Assembly: GCF_003149105.1 (NCBI RefSeq)
Contig: NZ_QGDS01000007.1
Span: forward strand, 148,437-212,436
DNA length: 64,000 bases
Reading direction: 5' to 3'
Source of the DNA: Faecalicatena contorta
GTDB taxonomy: Bacteria; Bacillota; Clostridia; Lachnospirales; Lachnospiraceae
This document shows, piece after piece, positions 18,146 to 26,955 of the stretch (the stretch's first letter is position 1; each line of letters starts with the position of its first letter). The notes beneath the pieces are model-generated. The model did not search any database. It had not been told where the DNA came from and was given only the letters and a program-made list of their open reading frames with translations. Position numbers and translations under genes: made by a program.

Positions 18146-20014
18146 ATGAATGGTTGGGAAGAATTTCTGAATAAGGAAGAACTCACGGAAGATGAGAAGA
18201 AAATTGTGTGTAATAGCCTGATGACTACGGAAGCTCGGATGGAACGGCTCATATTGAAACATTTTTCCACGGAAGATTTCAGAGAGATTTGGGAAAGGCG
18301 CATTGGAGACGGGCTGATTGGCGGGAAGGCGTGCGGCCTTCTGGTGGCCAGGAAGCTGATAAAGGTACGGCTTCCGGAATTCAGAGATTTTATAGAATCC
18401 CATCATTCATTTTTTATAGGTTCCGATGTATTCTGTCAATACCTGGAGCAGAACGGCTGTACAGAGCTTCGTGAAAAGCACCGCAAAGAGAAGGAGCATT
18501 TTAAAGAGGCAGATGAGCTGAGAAAGCAGCTAAAGAATGGGGTGTTTTCAGAGAAGGTCAGCCAGGAATTGAAAAGGATACTGAAGCATTACGGTACGAC
18601 TCCAATTATTGTACGCTCCAGCAGTTTTCTGGAGGACGGATATGGGAATGCATTTTCGGGAAAATATGAGTCTATTTTCTGTATGAATCAGGGCAGTGAG
18701 GAGGAGCGGATTCAGGAATTAGAGGAAGCTATACGCCAAGTATATGCAAGTACTATGAATCCTTCTGCTATTGAGTATAGAAGAAAGAGAAAGCTTTTAG
18801 ATGCGGATGAACAGATGGCGCTTTTGGTACAAAAGGTAGAAGGTGAGCACTGTGATGATTTTTACTTTCCTGTAGCAGCGGGAATGGGGTGTTCTTACAA
18901 CCCTTATAAATGGATGGAGCATATGAATCCAGATGAGGGTATGCTCCGTATCGTTGTGGGGCTGGGAACAAGGGCCGTAGAACGTACACCGGGGGATTAT
19001 CCCCGGCTTGTGGGGCTGGATCGTGCCCGGGCAAACCTCAGGGGCACCATTGCGGAGCAGCATAAGTTTTCCCAGAGACAGGTCGATGTCCTGGATTTCT
19101 CGGAAAATAAGCTAACCACGAAACCTTTGGAGAGTGTGATTCAGAAGATGCCGGAGTGGCAGAAGAAGCTTGTTTTAAGCCGGGATACGGAAGCAGAATA
19201 TATGTTATCCCAGCGGCGGCGGTTTAGAAAGGTCTATTTTGCAGACTGTCAGGGACTGGTTGAGAAAAATGATTTTATATGGATGATGCGTAAGATGCTG
19301 AAAATGCTTGAAGCAGAATATGAGCGTCCGGTAGATGTGGAATTTGCGGTAAAGTGTCCCAGGGAAGGTATGTGGAAGGTGAATCTGCTCCAGTGCCGTC
19401 CCCTTCAGGCTTCTGTATCAGAAAATGTGGTTATCCCAGGGGGGATTGATGATGAGCTGTTGTTTGATGTCCGCAGGACATCCATGCGCAGATCTAAGAG
19501 AGAAAGCCTGGACAAAATTGTATGGGTAGACCCGCAGGCATACTACGAGTATCCTTATGCAAAAAAAACGGATGTAGGCAGGATGATCAGCCAGATTAAC
19601 CAGCATTATGAGGAAGAAGATAAAAGACTTATGCTGCTTGTGCCGGGACGTATCGGAACATCCTCTCCTGAATTGGGAGTACCTGTAGTATATGCAGATA
19701 TCAGCCAGTTTATTGCCATATGTGAGGTGGCCTACAGCAAAGCGGGGTACCGTCCTGAGTTATCCTACGGGAGTCATATGTTTCAGGATCTGGTGGAGGC
19801 GGATGTTTATTACGGAGCGATTAACGAAAACAGTAAAACGAGGCTCTATCAGCCGGAGCTTCTGAAAAGATTTCCGGATGTATTTCTGAAGCTATGGCCA
19901 AAGGAGGAGGAGCTGTCTGAAATTATTAAAGTGTTTGATGTGGAGAGCAGCGGAACATGTCTGTATCTGGATGCCAAAGAAGGGCGTGCGGTATGCCGGC
20001 TTGGGAAACGTTAG
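18146..20014 (+). CDS. PEP/pyruvate-binding domain protein without phosphohistidine or PEP domain
   Basis: This 622-residue protein carries a complete ATP-grasp domain of the PEP synthase/pyruvate phosphate dikinase type: GGKACGL (59-65), IIVRSSSFLEDGYG with Arg157, AFSGKYES, and the closing LLQCRPL (about 414-420). After this comes a 200-residue C-terminal region with PGRIGTSSPELGVPV and SYGSHMFQDLVEA, not the swivelling His domain or PEP barrel. It therefore cannot run the full PEP synthase cycle alone. Proteins of this layout occur in other Clostridia without a settled function. An AGGAGAGGGGG site precedes the ATG. A terminator follows. Confidence 0.8.
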   Translation: MNGWEEFLNKEELTEDEKKIVCNSLMTTEARMERLILKHFSTEDFREIWERRIGDGLIGGKACGLLVARKLIKVRLPEFRDFIESHHSFFIGSDVFCQYLEQNGCTELREKHRKEKEHFKEADELRKQLKNGVFSEKVSQELKRILKHYGTTPIIVRSSSFLEDGYGNAFSGKYESIFCMNQGSEEERIQELEEAIRQVYASTMNPSAIEYRRKRKLLDADEQMALLVQKVEGEHCDDFYFPVAAGMGCSYNPYKWMEHMNPDEGMLRIVVGLGTRAVERTPGDYPRLVGLDRARANLRGTIAEQHKFSQRQVDVLDFSENKLTTKPLESVIQKMPEWQKKLVLSRDTEAEYMLSQRRRFRKVYFADCQGLVEKNDFIWMMRKMLKMLEAEYERPVDVEFAVKCPREGMWKVNLLQCRPLQASVSENVVIPGGIDDELLFDVRRTSMRRSKRESLDKIVWVDPQAYYEYPYAKKTDVGRMISQINQHYEEEDKRLMLLVPGRIGTSSPELGVPVVYADISQFIAICEVAYSKAGYRPELSYGSHMFQDLVEADVYYGAINENSKTRLYQPELLKRFPDVFLKLWPKEEELSEIIKVFDVESSGTCLYLDAKEGRAVCRLGKR

Positions 20015-20074
20015 GACGGCGGGAAATATCAGAACAGATATAAACTGATAACAGAGAAATAAATAAAGGAAACA

Positions 20075-20113
20075 GGGGATGTTTGCATTTTGCAGCATCC
20101 CTTTAAATTTTTT
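20075..20113. terminator. Terminator between convergent genes
   Basis: The arms 20075-20081 and 20096-20102 form a 7-bp stem with an inner GCA/TGC pairing, followed by TTTAAATTTTTTA. It ends the PPDK-like transcript and may also serve the LysR gene that reads towards it. Confidence 0.65.
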
Positions 20114-20119
20114 ATGGAT

Positions 20120-21049
20120 TTACGAATTTTTCATCAACGATTTTTCAGGAAAACCAGGAGAAGACAGCACTTCTTTACATATGTCAAGGAACTGCAGGCT
20201 GTTGGGAGTAAAAAAGCTGTTTTTCATCCATGCGAGGTTGAACAGGCAGCGGGATGAAAAATTTTGGATATGTATTTGACTGAGCCTTTTGTTGTCCAAA
20301 TCATCCTGTATGACAAAGCGGTAGATAAATGAAATGCCAATGTTTTCCATAACCAGTTTCTTAACTGCATTGATAGTGCCGATTTCTACATAGGAACGGA
20401 AATTGGTGACATCTTGATTGTGCTGGTGAAGAATTTTCATCAGGTTGCGTTTGGAATAAGTGTCGTTTTCACGGAAAATAAGACGATAATTATTAAGTTC
20501 CTTAAAGTCTACGGCTTTTTCGGCTAATGGATGTTCGGGGGAACAGACGCAAATTGTTTCTGATTCGAAGAGTTCTTCACTTTCGTACTCATCCGGAGGA
20601 CAGTAAATATCAGTGATACAGAAATGAATACGCCCGTTCTGAAGCTGAATTAAGAGTGCATCTGCTTCGTCCAGATACATACAGACCTTTTTGTCAGGGT
20701 ATTTTCCAAGATATTCAGCGACCATATGAGGGACCAGCGACTCCCCGGTGGTAACTATGGTACCTATTTTTATTTCTTCAGGCTCTGCCGGCGGGGCTTT
20801 CAGGCGTTCAGCAATCTGCAGGGAATCCGCCTTTACTGTTTGGGCATATGCACGGAGCAGCTTACCGTTTTCAGTCAGATGAAATTGCCTTTTTTCATCA
20901 TAATAGAGCAGCTTTGTCTGATAATAGCTTTCCAGATGTTTGATGTGCTGGGTGACTGCCGGCTGGGTGATATTTAAAATATTTGCGGTCTGGGTGTAAT
21001 TCTTTGTCTTGCACAGCACAAGGAACGTATCTAATTTTAAATCTAACAT
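20120..21049 (-). CDS. LysR-family transcriptional regulator (peptide locus)
   Basis: This is a 309-residue LysR protein. The DNA-binding part reads NYTQTANILNITQPAVTQHIKHLE (residues about 17-40), followed by a linker helix and an effector domain. The gene is divergent from the M29 peptidase-OPT-PepD unit, the classic arrangement for a LysR controlling its neighbour. Regulation of peptide use by this protein is inferred from position. The C-terminus ends a few bases from the convergent terminator. Confidence 0.88.
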   Translation of the reverse strand: MLDLKLDTFLVLCKTKNYTQTANILNITQPAVTQHIKHLESYYQTKLLYYDEKRQFHLTENGKLLRAYAQTVKADSLQIAERLKAPPAEPEEIKIGTIVTTGESLVPHMVAEYLGKYPDKKVCMYLDEADALLIQLQNGRIHFCITDIYCPPDEYESEELFESETICVCSPEHPLAEKAVDFKELNNYRLIFRENDTYSKRNLMKILHQHNQDVTNFRSYVEIGTINAVKKLVMENIGISFIYRFVIQDDLDNKRLSQIHIQNFSSRCLFNLAWMKNSFFTPNSLQFLDICKEVLSSPGFPEKSLMKNS

Positions 21050-21072
21050 GGTAAAATCCTTTCTGAATGCTT

Positions 21073-21088
21073 ATTACAGTTCAGCCAT
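21073..21088. repeat. Dispersed 16-base motif, copy in the LysR upstream region
   Basis: TTACAGTTCAGCCATG occurs here. Its exact reverse complement is at 50281-50296, with looser relatives at 48126-48150 and 60066-60101. The rest of 21050-21328 is an AT-rich divergent promoter region in which I could not fix a promoter. Confidence 0.5.
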
Positions 21089-21328
21089 GTAACATATCTT
21101 GTATAAAAATTGGTTAGATTTATTTTATTATGCTTAAATGATAAAATCAAGTCATTTAGGCTCAGTATTTTAGTGAAAAGTTACATGGAAGGCAGGAAGT
21201 ATCCGGTATAACCAGAGCTTATTACGCTATAAAATAATACAATTTCATTTTGAAAGAAAACCATGCTATTATCAGGATAAATAAAGGTGATAAAAAGGAT
21301 GTATAGGAAAAAAGGAGGAGTAAAAGTT

Positions 21329-22393
21329 ATGGAATACCCAATTGGAATTGAGATGGCGCCGGACTATTTATTTTACGAGTTGAGTAAAGCTGCATACAAG
21401 CTTGTAAAAGAAGTGATGTTGGTAGAGTCAGGAGAAAATGTTGTTGTGACAGGAGATACATCTACAGATAAGAGAGTTTTGGATGCAATTATGAGCGCCG
21501 CTTATATTGTGGGCGCCAACCCAGTGATGATCTATGTCCCGACTAATGAGAAAGCGTATGCAGAGCCAGTTACTCCGCTTGGAAATGCAGTGGCAGTAGC
21601 GGATGTATGGATTGAGCTTTCTTATTCTTCTATTATGTTGTGTGAGTCATGGAGAAAAGCAATTGACTTTGGCTGCCGCTATATCAACCTGACCGGCATG
21701 GATGTAACAATGATTGTTAATTGTATTGGAAAAGTAGATGTTCCCCGGGTTGTAGAGCTGGGTGAGGCTCTCAAAGCTAAGATGGAAGCAGCCAACGAAA
21801 TTATTATTCAGGACGGGAATGGTACATATCTCACAGCAAAAAACGAGGGAAGACCGGTCCGCCATTCCGGACAGCTTGCTACATTCAAAGGATATCCGTT
21901 TATGATGTGCGGACAGATCAGCTGGTGCCCAATTGAAGAAACCATCAATGGCAAGCTGGTATTTGACGCTGCAATCTTCCCGCCGGCAGATATGGGAATC
22001 CTCTCAGACAATGTAGAGCTGATTCTTGAGAATGGCAGAGTGATTAAGATTGAGGGCGGCAAAGATGCGGAGAGATTCAGTGCATGGTTACACTCCTTTG
22101 ATGATCCTAATATGTTCCGCCTTGCACACTATTCATTAGGTTTCAATCCTGGTGTAACAAAAGCCACAGGGCGCATTGTAGAAGATGAAAGGATCTTTGG
22201 ATGTATGGAATTTGGTATCGGAAGCCAGGGTAAGATGATTCGCGGAAGCTATTGGACGGCAGCATCCCATACAGACGGTGTTGTTTCCAGCCCATCCATT
22301 ATTCTCGATGGAGAGGCAATTGAAGAAAATGGAAAGTATGTGGATCCAGAGCTTGTGGAAATTTGCAAGAAAATGGGAGTTGCAGGCTACTAA
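21329..22393 (+). CDS. M29-like aminopeptidase (AmpS/NicX superfamily)
   Basis: This 354-residue protein belongs to the COG2309 group of metallo-aminopeptidases. The best start is ATG 21329 with AAAGGAGGAG before it; the longer frame from 21287 adds 14 residues with no site. Likely metal-binding stretches are the Glu in CMEFGIG, the His in LAHYSLGFNPG and the His in AASHTDGV. Members remove N-terminal residues from peptides, while some relatives are ring-opening dioxygenases. The neighbouring oligopeptide transporter and PepD support a peptidase role here. A hairpin terminator follows. Confidence 0.8.
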   Translation: MEYPIGIEMAPDYLFYELSKAAYKLVKEVMLVESGENVVVTGDTSTDKRVLDAIMSAAYIVGANPVMIYVPTNEKAYAEPVTPLGNAVAVADVWIELSYSSIMLCESWRKAIDFGCRYINLTGMDVTMIVNCIGKVDVPRVVELGEALKAKMEAANEIIIQDGNGTYLTAKNEGRPVRHSGQLATFKGYPFMMCGQISWCPIEETINGKLVFDAAIFPPADMGILSDNVELILENGRVIKIEGGKDAERFSAWLHSFDDPNMFRLAHYSLGFNPGVTKATGRIVEDERIFGCMEFGIGSQGKMIRGSYWTAASHTDGVVSSPSIILDGEAIEENGKYVDPELVEICKKMGVAGY

Positions 22394-22403
22394 AAATAAA
22401 AGA

Positions 22404-22442
22404 GAGCGCCTGAATCATTACGGTGTTCAGGTGTTCTTTTTA
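22404..22442 (+). terminator. Terminator or attenuator after the M29 gene
   Basis: An 11-bp stem (22404-22414 with 22426-22436, two G-U pairs) is followed by TTTTTATA. The next gene starts only 30 bases on, so read-through into the transporter gene is likely and the hairpin may set the ratio. Confidence 0.7.
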
Positions 22443-22471
22443 TATCAAAAAAGAGCCGGAGGAGGGCCGCC

Positions 22472-24061
22472 ATGAAAGAAAATCACCCAAAAGAGGGAAC
22501 ATCTACATTTGAAAGAATACGTTTTTCAGAGCCTATGACCATTATTTTTGGTGTTATTTTATCTGTTTTATCAGGAATCATCTGCATGCAGATTATGGGT
22601 AAGGTTGGAGTTTCAGCAAATACATCCATATTAGGTGCGGTATTAGCAATGCTTGTTTCAAGAATTCCGCTGACGCTATTTGGAAAATTTAAGAATCTTG
22701 AGCGCCAGAACTATATTCAGACTATTGTATCCGGTGCGGGTTTTGCAGCTGCAAACTGTGCGTTTGTGGCAGTGGCTATTTTATATGTAATGGGAGAGAC
22801 ACAAGCGATTTTGCCCATGGCCCTTGGCTGTATTTTTGGAACGGTAATCTCCGTTTATACAGTGGGAAGCTTGTATGACTCCCCTTTATTTCCTGCGAAA
22901 GAGGCATGGGCACCGGGTGTAGCTACGGCAGAAGTGCTGGAGGCAGGAGATGAGGGCGGAGATAAAGCAAAACGGGTCATTCAGGGAATTGTTGTTGGAA
23001 TCGTGGGGAGCTTTTTTAAACTGCCGGTAGGTGCGGTAGGCATCGTGTTTATAGCAAATATTGTTTCCATGCTGGCACTCGGAATTGGGCTGCTGGTCCG
23101 CGGATACTGTGCTCCATTGACAGGGTTTGACCTTGGAACTACAAGAATACCACAAGGGTTCATGGTAGGAGCAGGGTTAATTGCACTAGTTCAATCTATT
23201 ATTTCCATCTGCCAAAATTCTTCAAAACGGAAAAAGACTGAAGAGAAAGCAGTTGGAGAAGTGGTGACGGTATCCGCTGCAAAAACAAAGAGTACACTGG
23301 TTATTGCATTGCTTACACATGTAGCAGGCGGAGTATTTGTAGGAATAGCCTGTGGTATCTTTACAGGAATGTCTCCTGTTAAAATGATAATTTGGATTGT
23401 ATGGACTGCATTTGCCTCTGTGGCTTCTATGATTATTATCGGAAAAGCAGCGATGTATTCCGGATGGTTTCCGGGTTTTGCGGTTACCACTATTTTCATG
23501 ACAATTGGTGTATTGATAGGATTTCCCCCAATCGCAGTCGCAGTGCTCACAGGGTATGTCAGTGCTGTTGGACCATGCTTTGCGGATATGGGGTATGATT
23601 TGAAAACGGGCTGGATTATCCGTGGAAAGAGTAAAAATGTAGAGCATGAACTTTATGGGAGAAAGCAGCAGATATATATCGAAATGGTGGGTGCTTTGAT
23701 TGGAATCATCGTGGTGATTTTCTTTGCAAATATGACGATGAAAGATGGGCTGATTCCTGCAACAAGTACGGTGTTTGCAACTACCGCGGAAATGGGAAGT
23801 GATATATCATTGCTAAAAGAATTAATGATATGGGCAGTTCCGGGAGCAATTATTCAGATAATAGGAAGAAAGTATATGTTTGGTGTACTTTTGGCAACAG
23901 GACTTTTGATTAATAATCCGGTTTATGGTATTGGTGTTATCGTAGCAGTGATTTTCCGCAAGATTATCGGAGATGAATTTATGAACTGCCGTGATGCCGG
24001 ACTGATCGCCGGGGACGGATTATTCGGATTTTTCTCAAGTCTGGTAAAAATGTTTATGTAG
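22472..24061 (+). CDS. OPT-family oligopeptide transporter
   Basis: This 529-residue membrane protein has about twelve or more predicted helices. The OPT family marker SPLFPAKEAWAPGVATAEVL spans residues near 135-155, and GYCAPLTGFDLGTTRIPQGFM is also typical. OPT proteins are secondary carriers for oligopeptides, and some carry metal chelates. The setting between two peptidase genes supports peptide import. The ATG follows GGAGGAGGG. Confidence 0.9.
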   Translation: MKENHPKEGTSTFERIRFSEPMTIIFGVILSVLSGIICMQIMGKVGVSANTSILGAVLAMLVSRIPLTLFGKFKNLERQNYIQTIVSGAGFAAANCAFVAVAILYVMGETQAILPMALGCIFGTVISVYTVGSLYDSPLFPAKEAWAPGVATAEVLEAGDEGGDKAKRVIQGIVVGIVGSFFKLPVGAVGIVFIANIVSMLALGIGLLVRGYCAPLTGFDLGTTRIPQGFMVGAGLIALVQSIISICQNSSKRKKTEEKAVGEVVTVSAAKTKSTLVIALLTHVAGGVFVGIACGIFTGMSPVKMIIWIVWTAFASVASMIIIGKAAMYSGWFPGFAVTTIFMTIGVLIGFPPIAVAVLTGYVSAVGPCFADMGYDLKTGWIIRGKSKNVEHELYGRKQQIYIEMVGALIGIIVVIFFANMTMKDGLIPATSTVFATTAEMGSDISLLKELMIWAVPGAIIQIIGRKYMFGVLLATGLLINNPVYGIGVIVAVIFRKIIGDEFMNCRDAGLIAGDGLFGFFSSLVKMFM

Positions 24062-24115
24062 GGAAAGCTGTGTGGTACAATAACGGTATCTATTTGGGAG
24101 GGAGATAAGGCAAAT

Positions 24116-25549
24116 ATGACAGATGTGGAGAAAGTAGTTTCATATTTTAAAAAGGTCTGTTCTATTCCCCGGGCATCGGGAGATGAAAAGGCAATCAGTG
24201 ATTATATCCTAAGCTTTGCTAAGGAAAGAGGGCTGGATATTATGCAGGACGGCAATTACAATCTGATTATTAAAAAGCCGGCTACTGTGCCTGATGCAGG
24301 GGACCCTGTTATCCTTCAGGGGCATCTTGATATGGTTTATGTGAGAGAGGAAGGAAGCAGTCATGTATATGAGCATGGAATTGAAGTAAAGGAAGATGAA
24401 GAGTTTTATTATGCGGAGGACACTTCTCTTGGAGCGGATAACGGTATTGCAGTTGCATACTGCCTTGCTCTTTTGGATAGTAATGATATGTTACACCCGG
24501 ATCTTGAAGTTGTGCTTACTGTACAGGAAGAGGTTGGACTGGTCGGAGCAGATAAGATAGACATTTCCTCCTTAAAGGGTACACGCCTTATTAATTTGGA
24601 TTCGGAGGAAGAAGGGATTTTCTGTACAAGCTGTGCGGGTGGCCTAAGGTGCCGCATGCTCTGGGAACCGGAGTCAGAAAGGCTGGAGGAGGAAAGGGTG
24701 CCTCTCAAAGTGATATTTAAGGGGCTCTCAGGCGGTCATTCTGGTATCAATATCGGTATGGGGCTTGGAAATTCCATTGTACTTCTTGGGCGGCTTCTAT
24801 ATTTTCTTAAGGATATGCCGGTGCGTATTAATGAATTAGAGGTGCCTGGAAAAGCGAATGCCATTGCCAATAATGGAAGCGTATGTCTTTACGTAAAGCC
24901 GGAGGACCTGGATGAGATAAGAAAGATAGTAGACACGGCCGAAAAAGCGTTCCAGACGGAGCTGCAGTACACAGATTCTGTTTTTCTCGAACTTGAAGAG
25001 GGTACAGTGACAAAAGAAGCCTATGTCTATACAGAAGAATACCAGAAAGGAATCCGTGACAGCTTAATGCTGCTGCCAAATGGTGTGGCAGGATATTCAT
25101 TTGCGATGGAGGGGCTGATTGAGACTTCGATGAATTTAGGTTCACTGACTTTGGAAGGCGGAAAATTAACGCTTCTGATGTCACTGAGAAGTTCTGTGGA
25201 ATCTCAGAAATATATGTTGAGAGACAAAATACAGATTATTGCGGATACGAACGGTGCATCCTGCATTTTCGAAAGTGATTACCCCGGATGGCAGTATAGA
25301 AAGAAGTCACCGCTGCGGGACACGGCAATTGCATTATATGAAGAGATATTTGGAAAAAAAGGCAAGGCTGCGGCAATTCACGCCGGGCTGGAATGTGGGT
25401 ATTGGGACAGCAAAAAGCCGGGGATGGATATTATTTCCATAGGGCCGGACCTCTATGATGTTCATTCACCAAAAGAAAAAGCGTCTAAAGAATCCATTTT
25501 TCAAATGTGGCTGTACCTGACCAGGCTTCTGGAGGTGCTGGCTGAATAA
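24116..25549 (+). CDS. pepD: Aminoacyl-histidine dipeptidase, PepD-like (M20)
   Basis: This is a 477-residue zinc peptidase of the PepD branch of M20. Metal and catalytic stretches are visible: QGHLDMVY (His, Asp), DTSLGADNGIA (bridging Asp), TVQEEVGL (general-base Glu pair), NLDSEEEG (Asp) and the C-terminal HSPKEK (His). The usual insertion with the lid domain lies between. PepD cleaves dipeptides, including carnosine-like Xaa-His, in the cytoplasm. It completes an import-and-hydrolysis unit with the OPT carrier and M29 enzyme. A long hairpin ends the operon. Confidence 0.92.
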   Translation: MTDVEKVVSYFKKVCSIPRASGDEKAISDYILSFAKERGLDIMQDGNYNLIIKKPATVPDAGDPVILQGHLDMVYVREEGSSHVYEHGIEVKEDEEFYYAEDTSLGADNGIAVAYCLALLDSNDMLHPDLEVVLTVQEEVGLVGADKIDISSLKGTRLINLDSEEEGIFCTSCAGGLRCRMLWEPESERLEEERVPLKVIFKGLSGGHSGINIGMGLGNSIVLLGRLLYFLKDMPVRINELEVPGKANAIANNGSVCLYVKPEDLDEIRKIVDTAEKAFQTELQYTDSVFLELEEGTVTKEAYVYTEEYQKGIRDSLMLLPNGVAGYSFAMEGLIETSMNLGSLTLEGGKLTLLMSLRSSVESQKYMLRDKIQIIADTNGASCIFESDYPGWQYRKKSPLRDTAIALYEEIFGKKGKAAAIHAGLECGYWDSKKPGMDIISIGPDLYDVHSPKEKASKESIFQMWLYLTRLLEVLAE

Positions 25550-25602
25550 GGTATGGGATAGCTAAAAGGAATAGCTTTAGACAATTATAAGAAAATTTTA
25601 AG

Positions 25603-25660
25603 AACCCTGCGCTTGGAATACACTACAGATTATGATATTCTAAGTGCAGGGTTTGTTATC
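25603..25660 (+). terminator. Terminator after pepD
   Basis: The arms 25603-25620 and 25636-25653 form an 18-base imperfect stem (AACCCTGC with GCAGGGTT at the base) with a 15-base loop, followed by TGTTATCTT. Confidence 0.7.
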
Positions 25661-25715
25661 TTATGCAGTAAGATCAGGCTTTAAGTACACCTATTAACAG
25701 GAGGAAAAAGATAAA

Positions 25716-26183
25716 ATGACACAAAGCGAATTCCTCCAGGAGTTGCGTCGGGCATTAGAAAATGATTTGTCTGGCAGCATTGTCCAGGAGAATGTAGAGT
25801 TTTATAACCAATATATTGCAGATGAAGTAAAAAAAGGCAAGAGTGAGGAAGACGTACTTCAGATGCTGGGAGACCCATGGATACTTGCCAAGACAGTTAT
25901 AGACGCTCAGGATGGAACAGATCAATCCGTAATATATGAAACAGGTGGAAATACTTACTCAGGGTATGGCAGCGAGGAAGATATGAGAGGAGGAGATCCG
26001 CGTGTACATCTATTTAAGGTTGATGCATGGTGGAAAAAACTGCTTTGGGCACTGGCAATATTTATGATAGTTATTGCTATACTTGCCATAATAACTGGTG
26101 TGCTCAGATTTCTGGCTCCGATTCTTGTGCCCCTTTTGATTGTCATGATAATTGTCAGGGCATTGGGCGGCCGGAACCGCTGA
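25716..26183 (+). CDS. HAAS/DUF1700-like membrane protein
   Basis: This 155-residue protein has an N-terminal helical module (SEFLQELRRALENDL through DVLQMLGDPWILAK) typical of the DUF1700/HAAS family. It is followed by a polar Gly-rich linker and two C-terminal membrane helices (ALAIFMIVIAILAIITGVL and FLAPILVPLLIVMIIV). Such proteins often pair with a PadR-type repressor, but none is adjacent here. Function is unknown. AGGAGG precedes the ATG. Confidence 0.75.
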   Translation: MTQSEFLQELRRALENDLSGSIVQENVEFYNQYIADEVKKGKSEEDVLQMLGDPWILAKTVIDAQDGTDQSVIYETGGNTYSGYGSEEDMRGGDPRVHLFKVDAWWKKLLWALAIFMIVIAILAIITGVLRFLAPILVPLLIVMIIVRALGGRNR

Positions 26184-26245
26184 TAAAGGAGACAACCTGA
26201 CAGGAATCGATACCATATAAAGCAGGTCAGTATATTTATTTTGTA

Positions 26246-26272
26246 CTTCTTGAACTACTAATGTTCAAGAAG
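26246..26272. repeat. Palindrome sharing a 21-base identity with 48089-48109
   Basis: CTTCTTGAAC (26246-26255) and GTTCAAGAAG (26263-26272) form a perfect 10-bp stem around TACTAAT. The 21 bases 26244-26264 recur exactly in reverse orientation at 48089-48109, also in an intergenic spacer. This is part of the 344-base gene-free stretch 26184-26527, which otherwise holds one terminator. Confidence 0.6.
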
Positions 26273-26292
26273 ATATATAATTTAAATAACGT

Positions 26293-26326
26293 AAAAGACC
26301 GATGGGGGAGCCATCGGTCTTTTGAG
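26293..26326. terminator. Strong hairpin terminator
   Basis: A perfect 13-bp stem, AAAAGACCGATGG (26293-26305) with CCATCGGTCTTTT (26311-26323) and a 5-base loop, can act on both strands. Confidence 0.8.
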
Positions 26327-26527
26327 GGGAGTATAAATAATTAATAAGGGGTTGTAGAAAGTAACCTTTCTACAAGAATAAGTATAATATATCAAATTGG
26401 AAAAAGCAAGCAAAATTATAAAAAATATTAAAAAAGAAAGTTGCTGATTTTTTAAAATGATGAATAAAAAATAGCATAGAAAGAAACAATATGAGTGTAC
26501 CAAATAATTTTCTCAGGAGGAATACTC

Positions 26528-26782
26528 ATGTCAAACAATAATAACACAAATAACTCTTCAAAAAATGCAAACTACTCTTCAAAAAACACAAGTAACACAA
26601 ACAACACAAGTAACACAAACAGCAACTCATATTCATCTTATTCCGATGAACAGAGCAGGAACAAAAACACTAACAAAAATGCTAACAGAAATGCAAATAA
26701 GAGTTCTACAAACAACACAACATCTAACAACAGCAGAAACAGCCAAAATATGAATTCTTACAACGAGAAAAACAACTACTAA
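26528..26782 (+). CDS. Asn/Ser/Thr-rich small disordered protein
   Basis: This 84-residue protein is encoded from ATG 26528, preceded by CTCAGGAGG, a strong site that argues for real translation. By hand count it has 32 Asn, 19 Ser and 9 Thr (about 71 percent together) and no Gly, Pro, Cys, His, Ile, Leu, Val, Phe or Trp. It has repeated SSKN, NTSN and NKNAN blocks. It must be intrinsically disordered and is highly hydrophilic. There is no signal peptide or membrane helix. Function is unknown; a spore-layer or condensate-forming role is speculation only. It stands alone between two terminators. Confidence 0.7.
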   Translation: MSNNNNTNNSSKNANYSSKNTSNTNNTSNTNSNSYSSYSDEQSRNKNTNKNANRNANKSSTNNTTSNNSRNSQNMNSYNEKNNY

Positions 26783-26850
26783 TTTAAGGCGCTTTATACA
26801 AAAGGGCACAGGGCAAAACCCACTTTGGTACACGTTTGATGTCAATTTAG

Positions 26851-26885
26851 GGCGTAGTAAAGTTGAACTTTACTACGCCTTAAAT
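26851..26885. terminator. Terminator after the Asn-rich gene
   Basis: A perfect 12-bp stem (26851-26862 with 26868-26879) around a 5-base loop is followed by TTAAATTTATA. The flanking A and T runs are modest. Confidence 0.7.
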
Positions 26886-26955
26886 TTATAGTAATATGGA
26901 TACATAACACCGCAGGAATATAGGAGCGGCATTGTAAAGATATATGGGGGAATTC

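Noticed and set aside
26540..26700. Short AAC/ACA-rich direct repeats that could suggest a CRISPR or tandem repeat array
   Set aside because: Repeat units are irregular, 6-12 bases long and in frame with an Asn/Ser/Thr-rich gene that has a strong ribosome binding site. There are no spacers.
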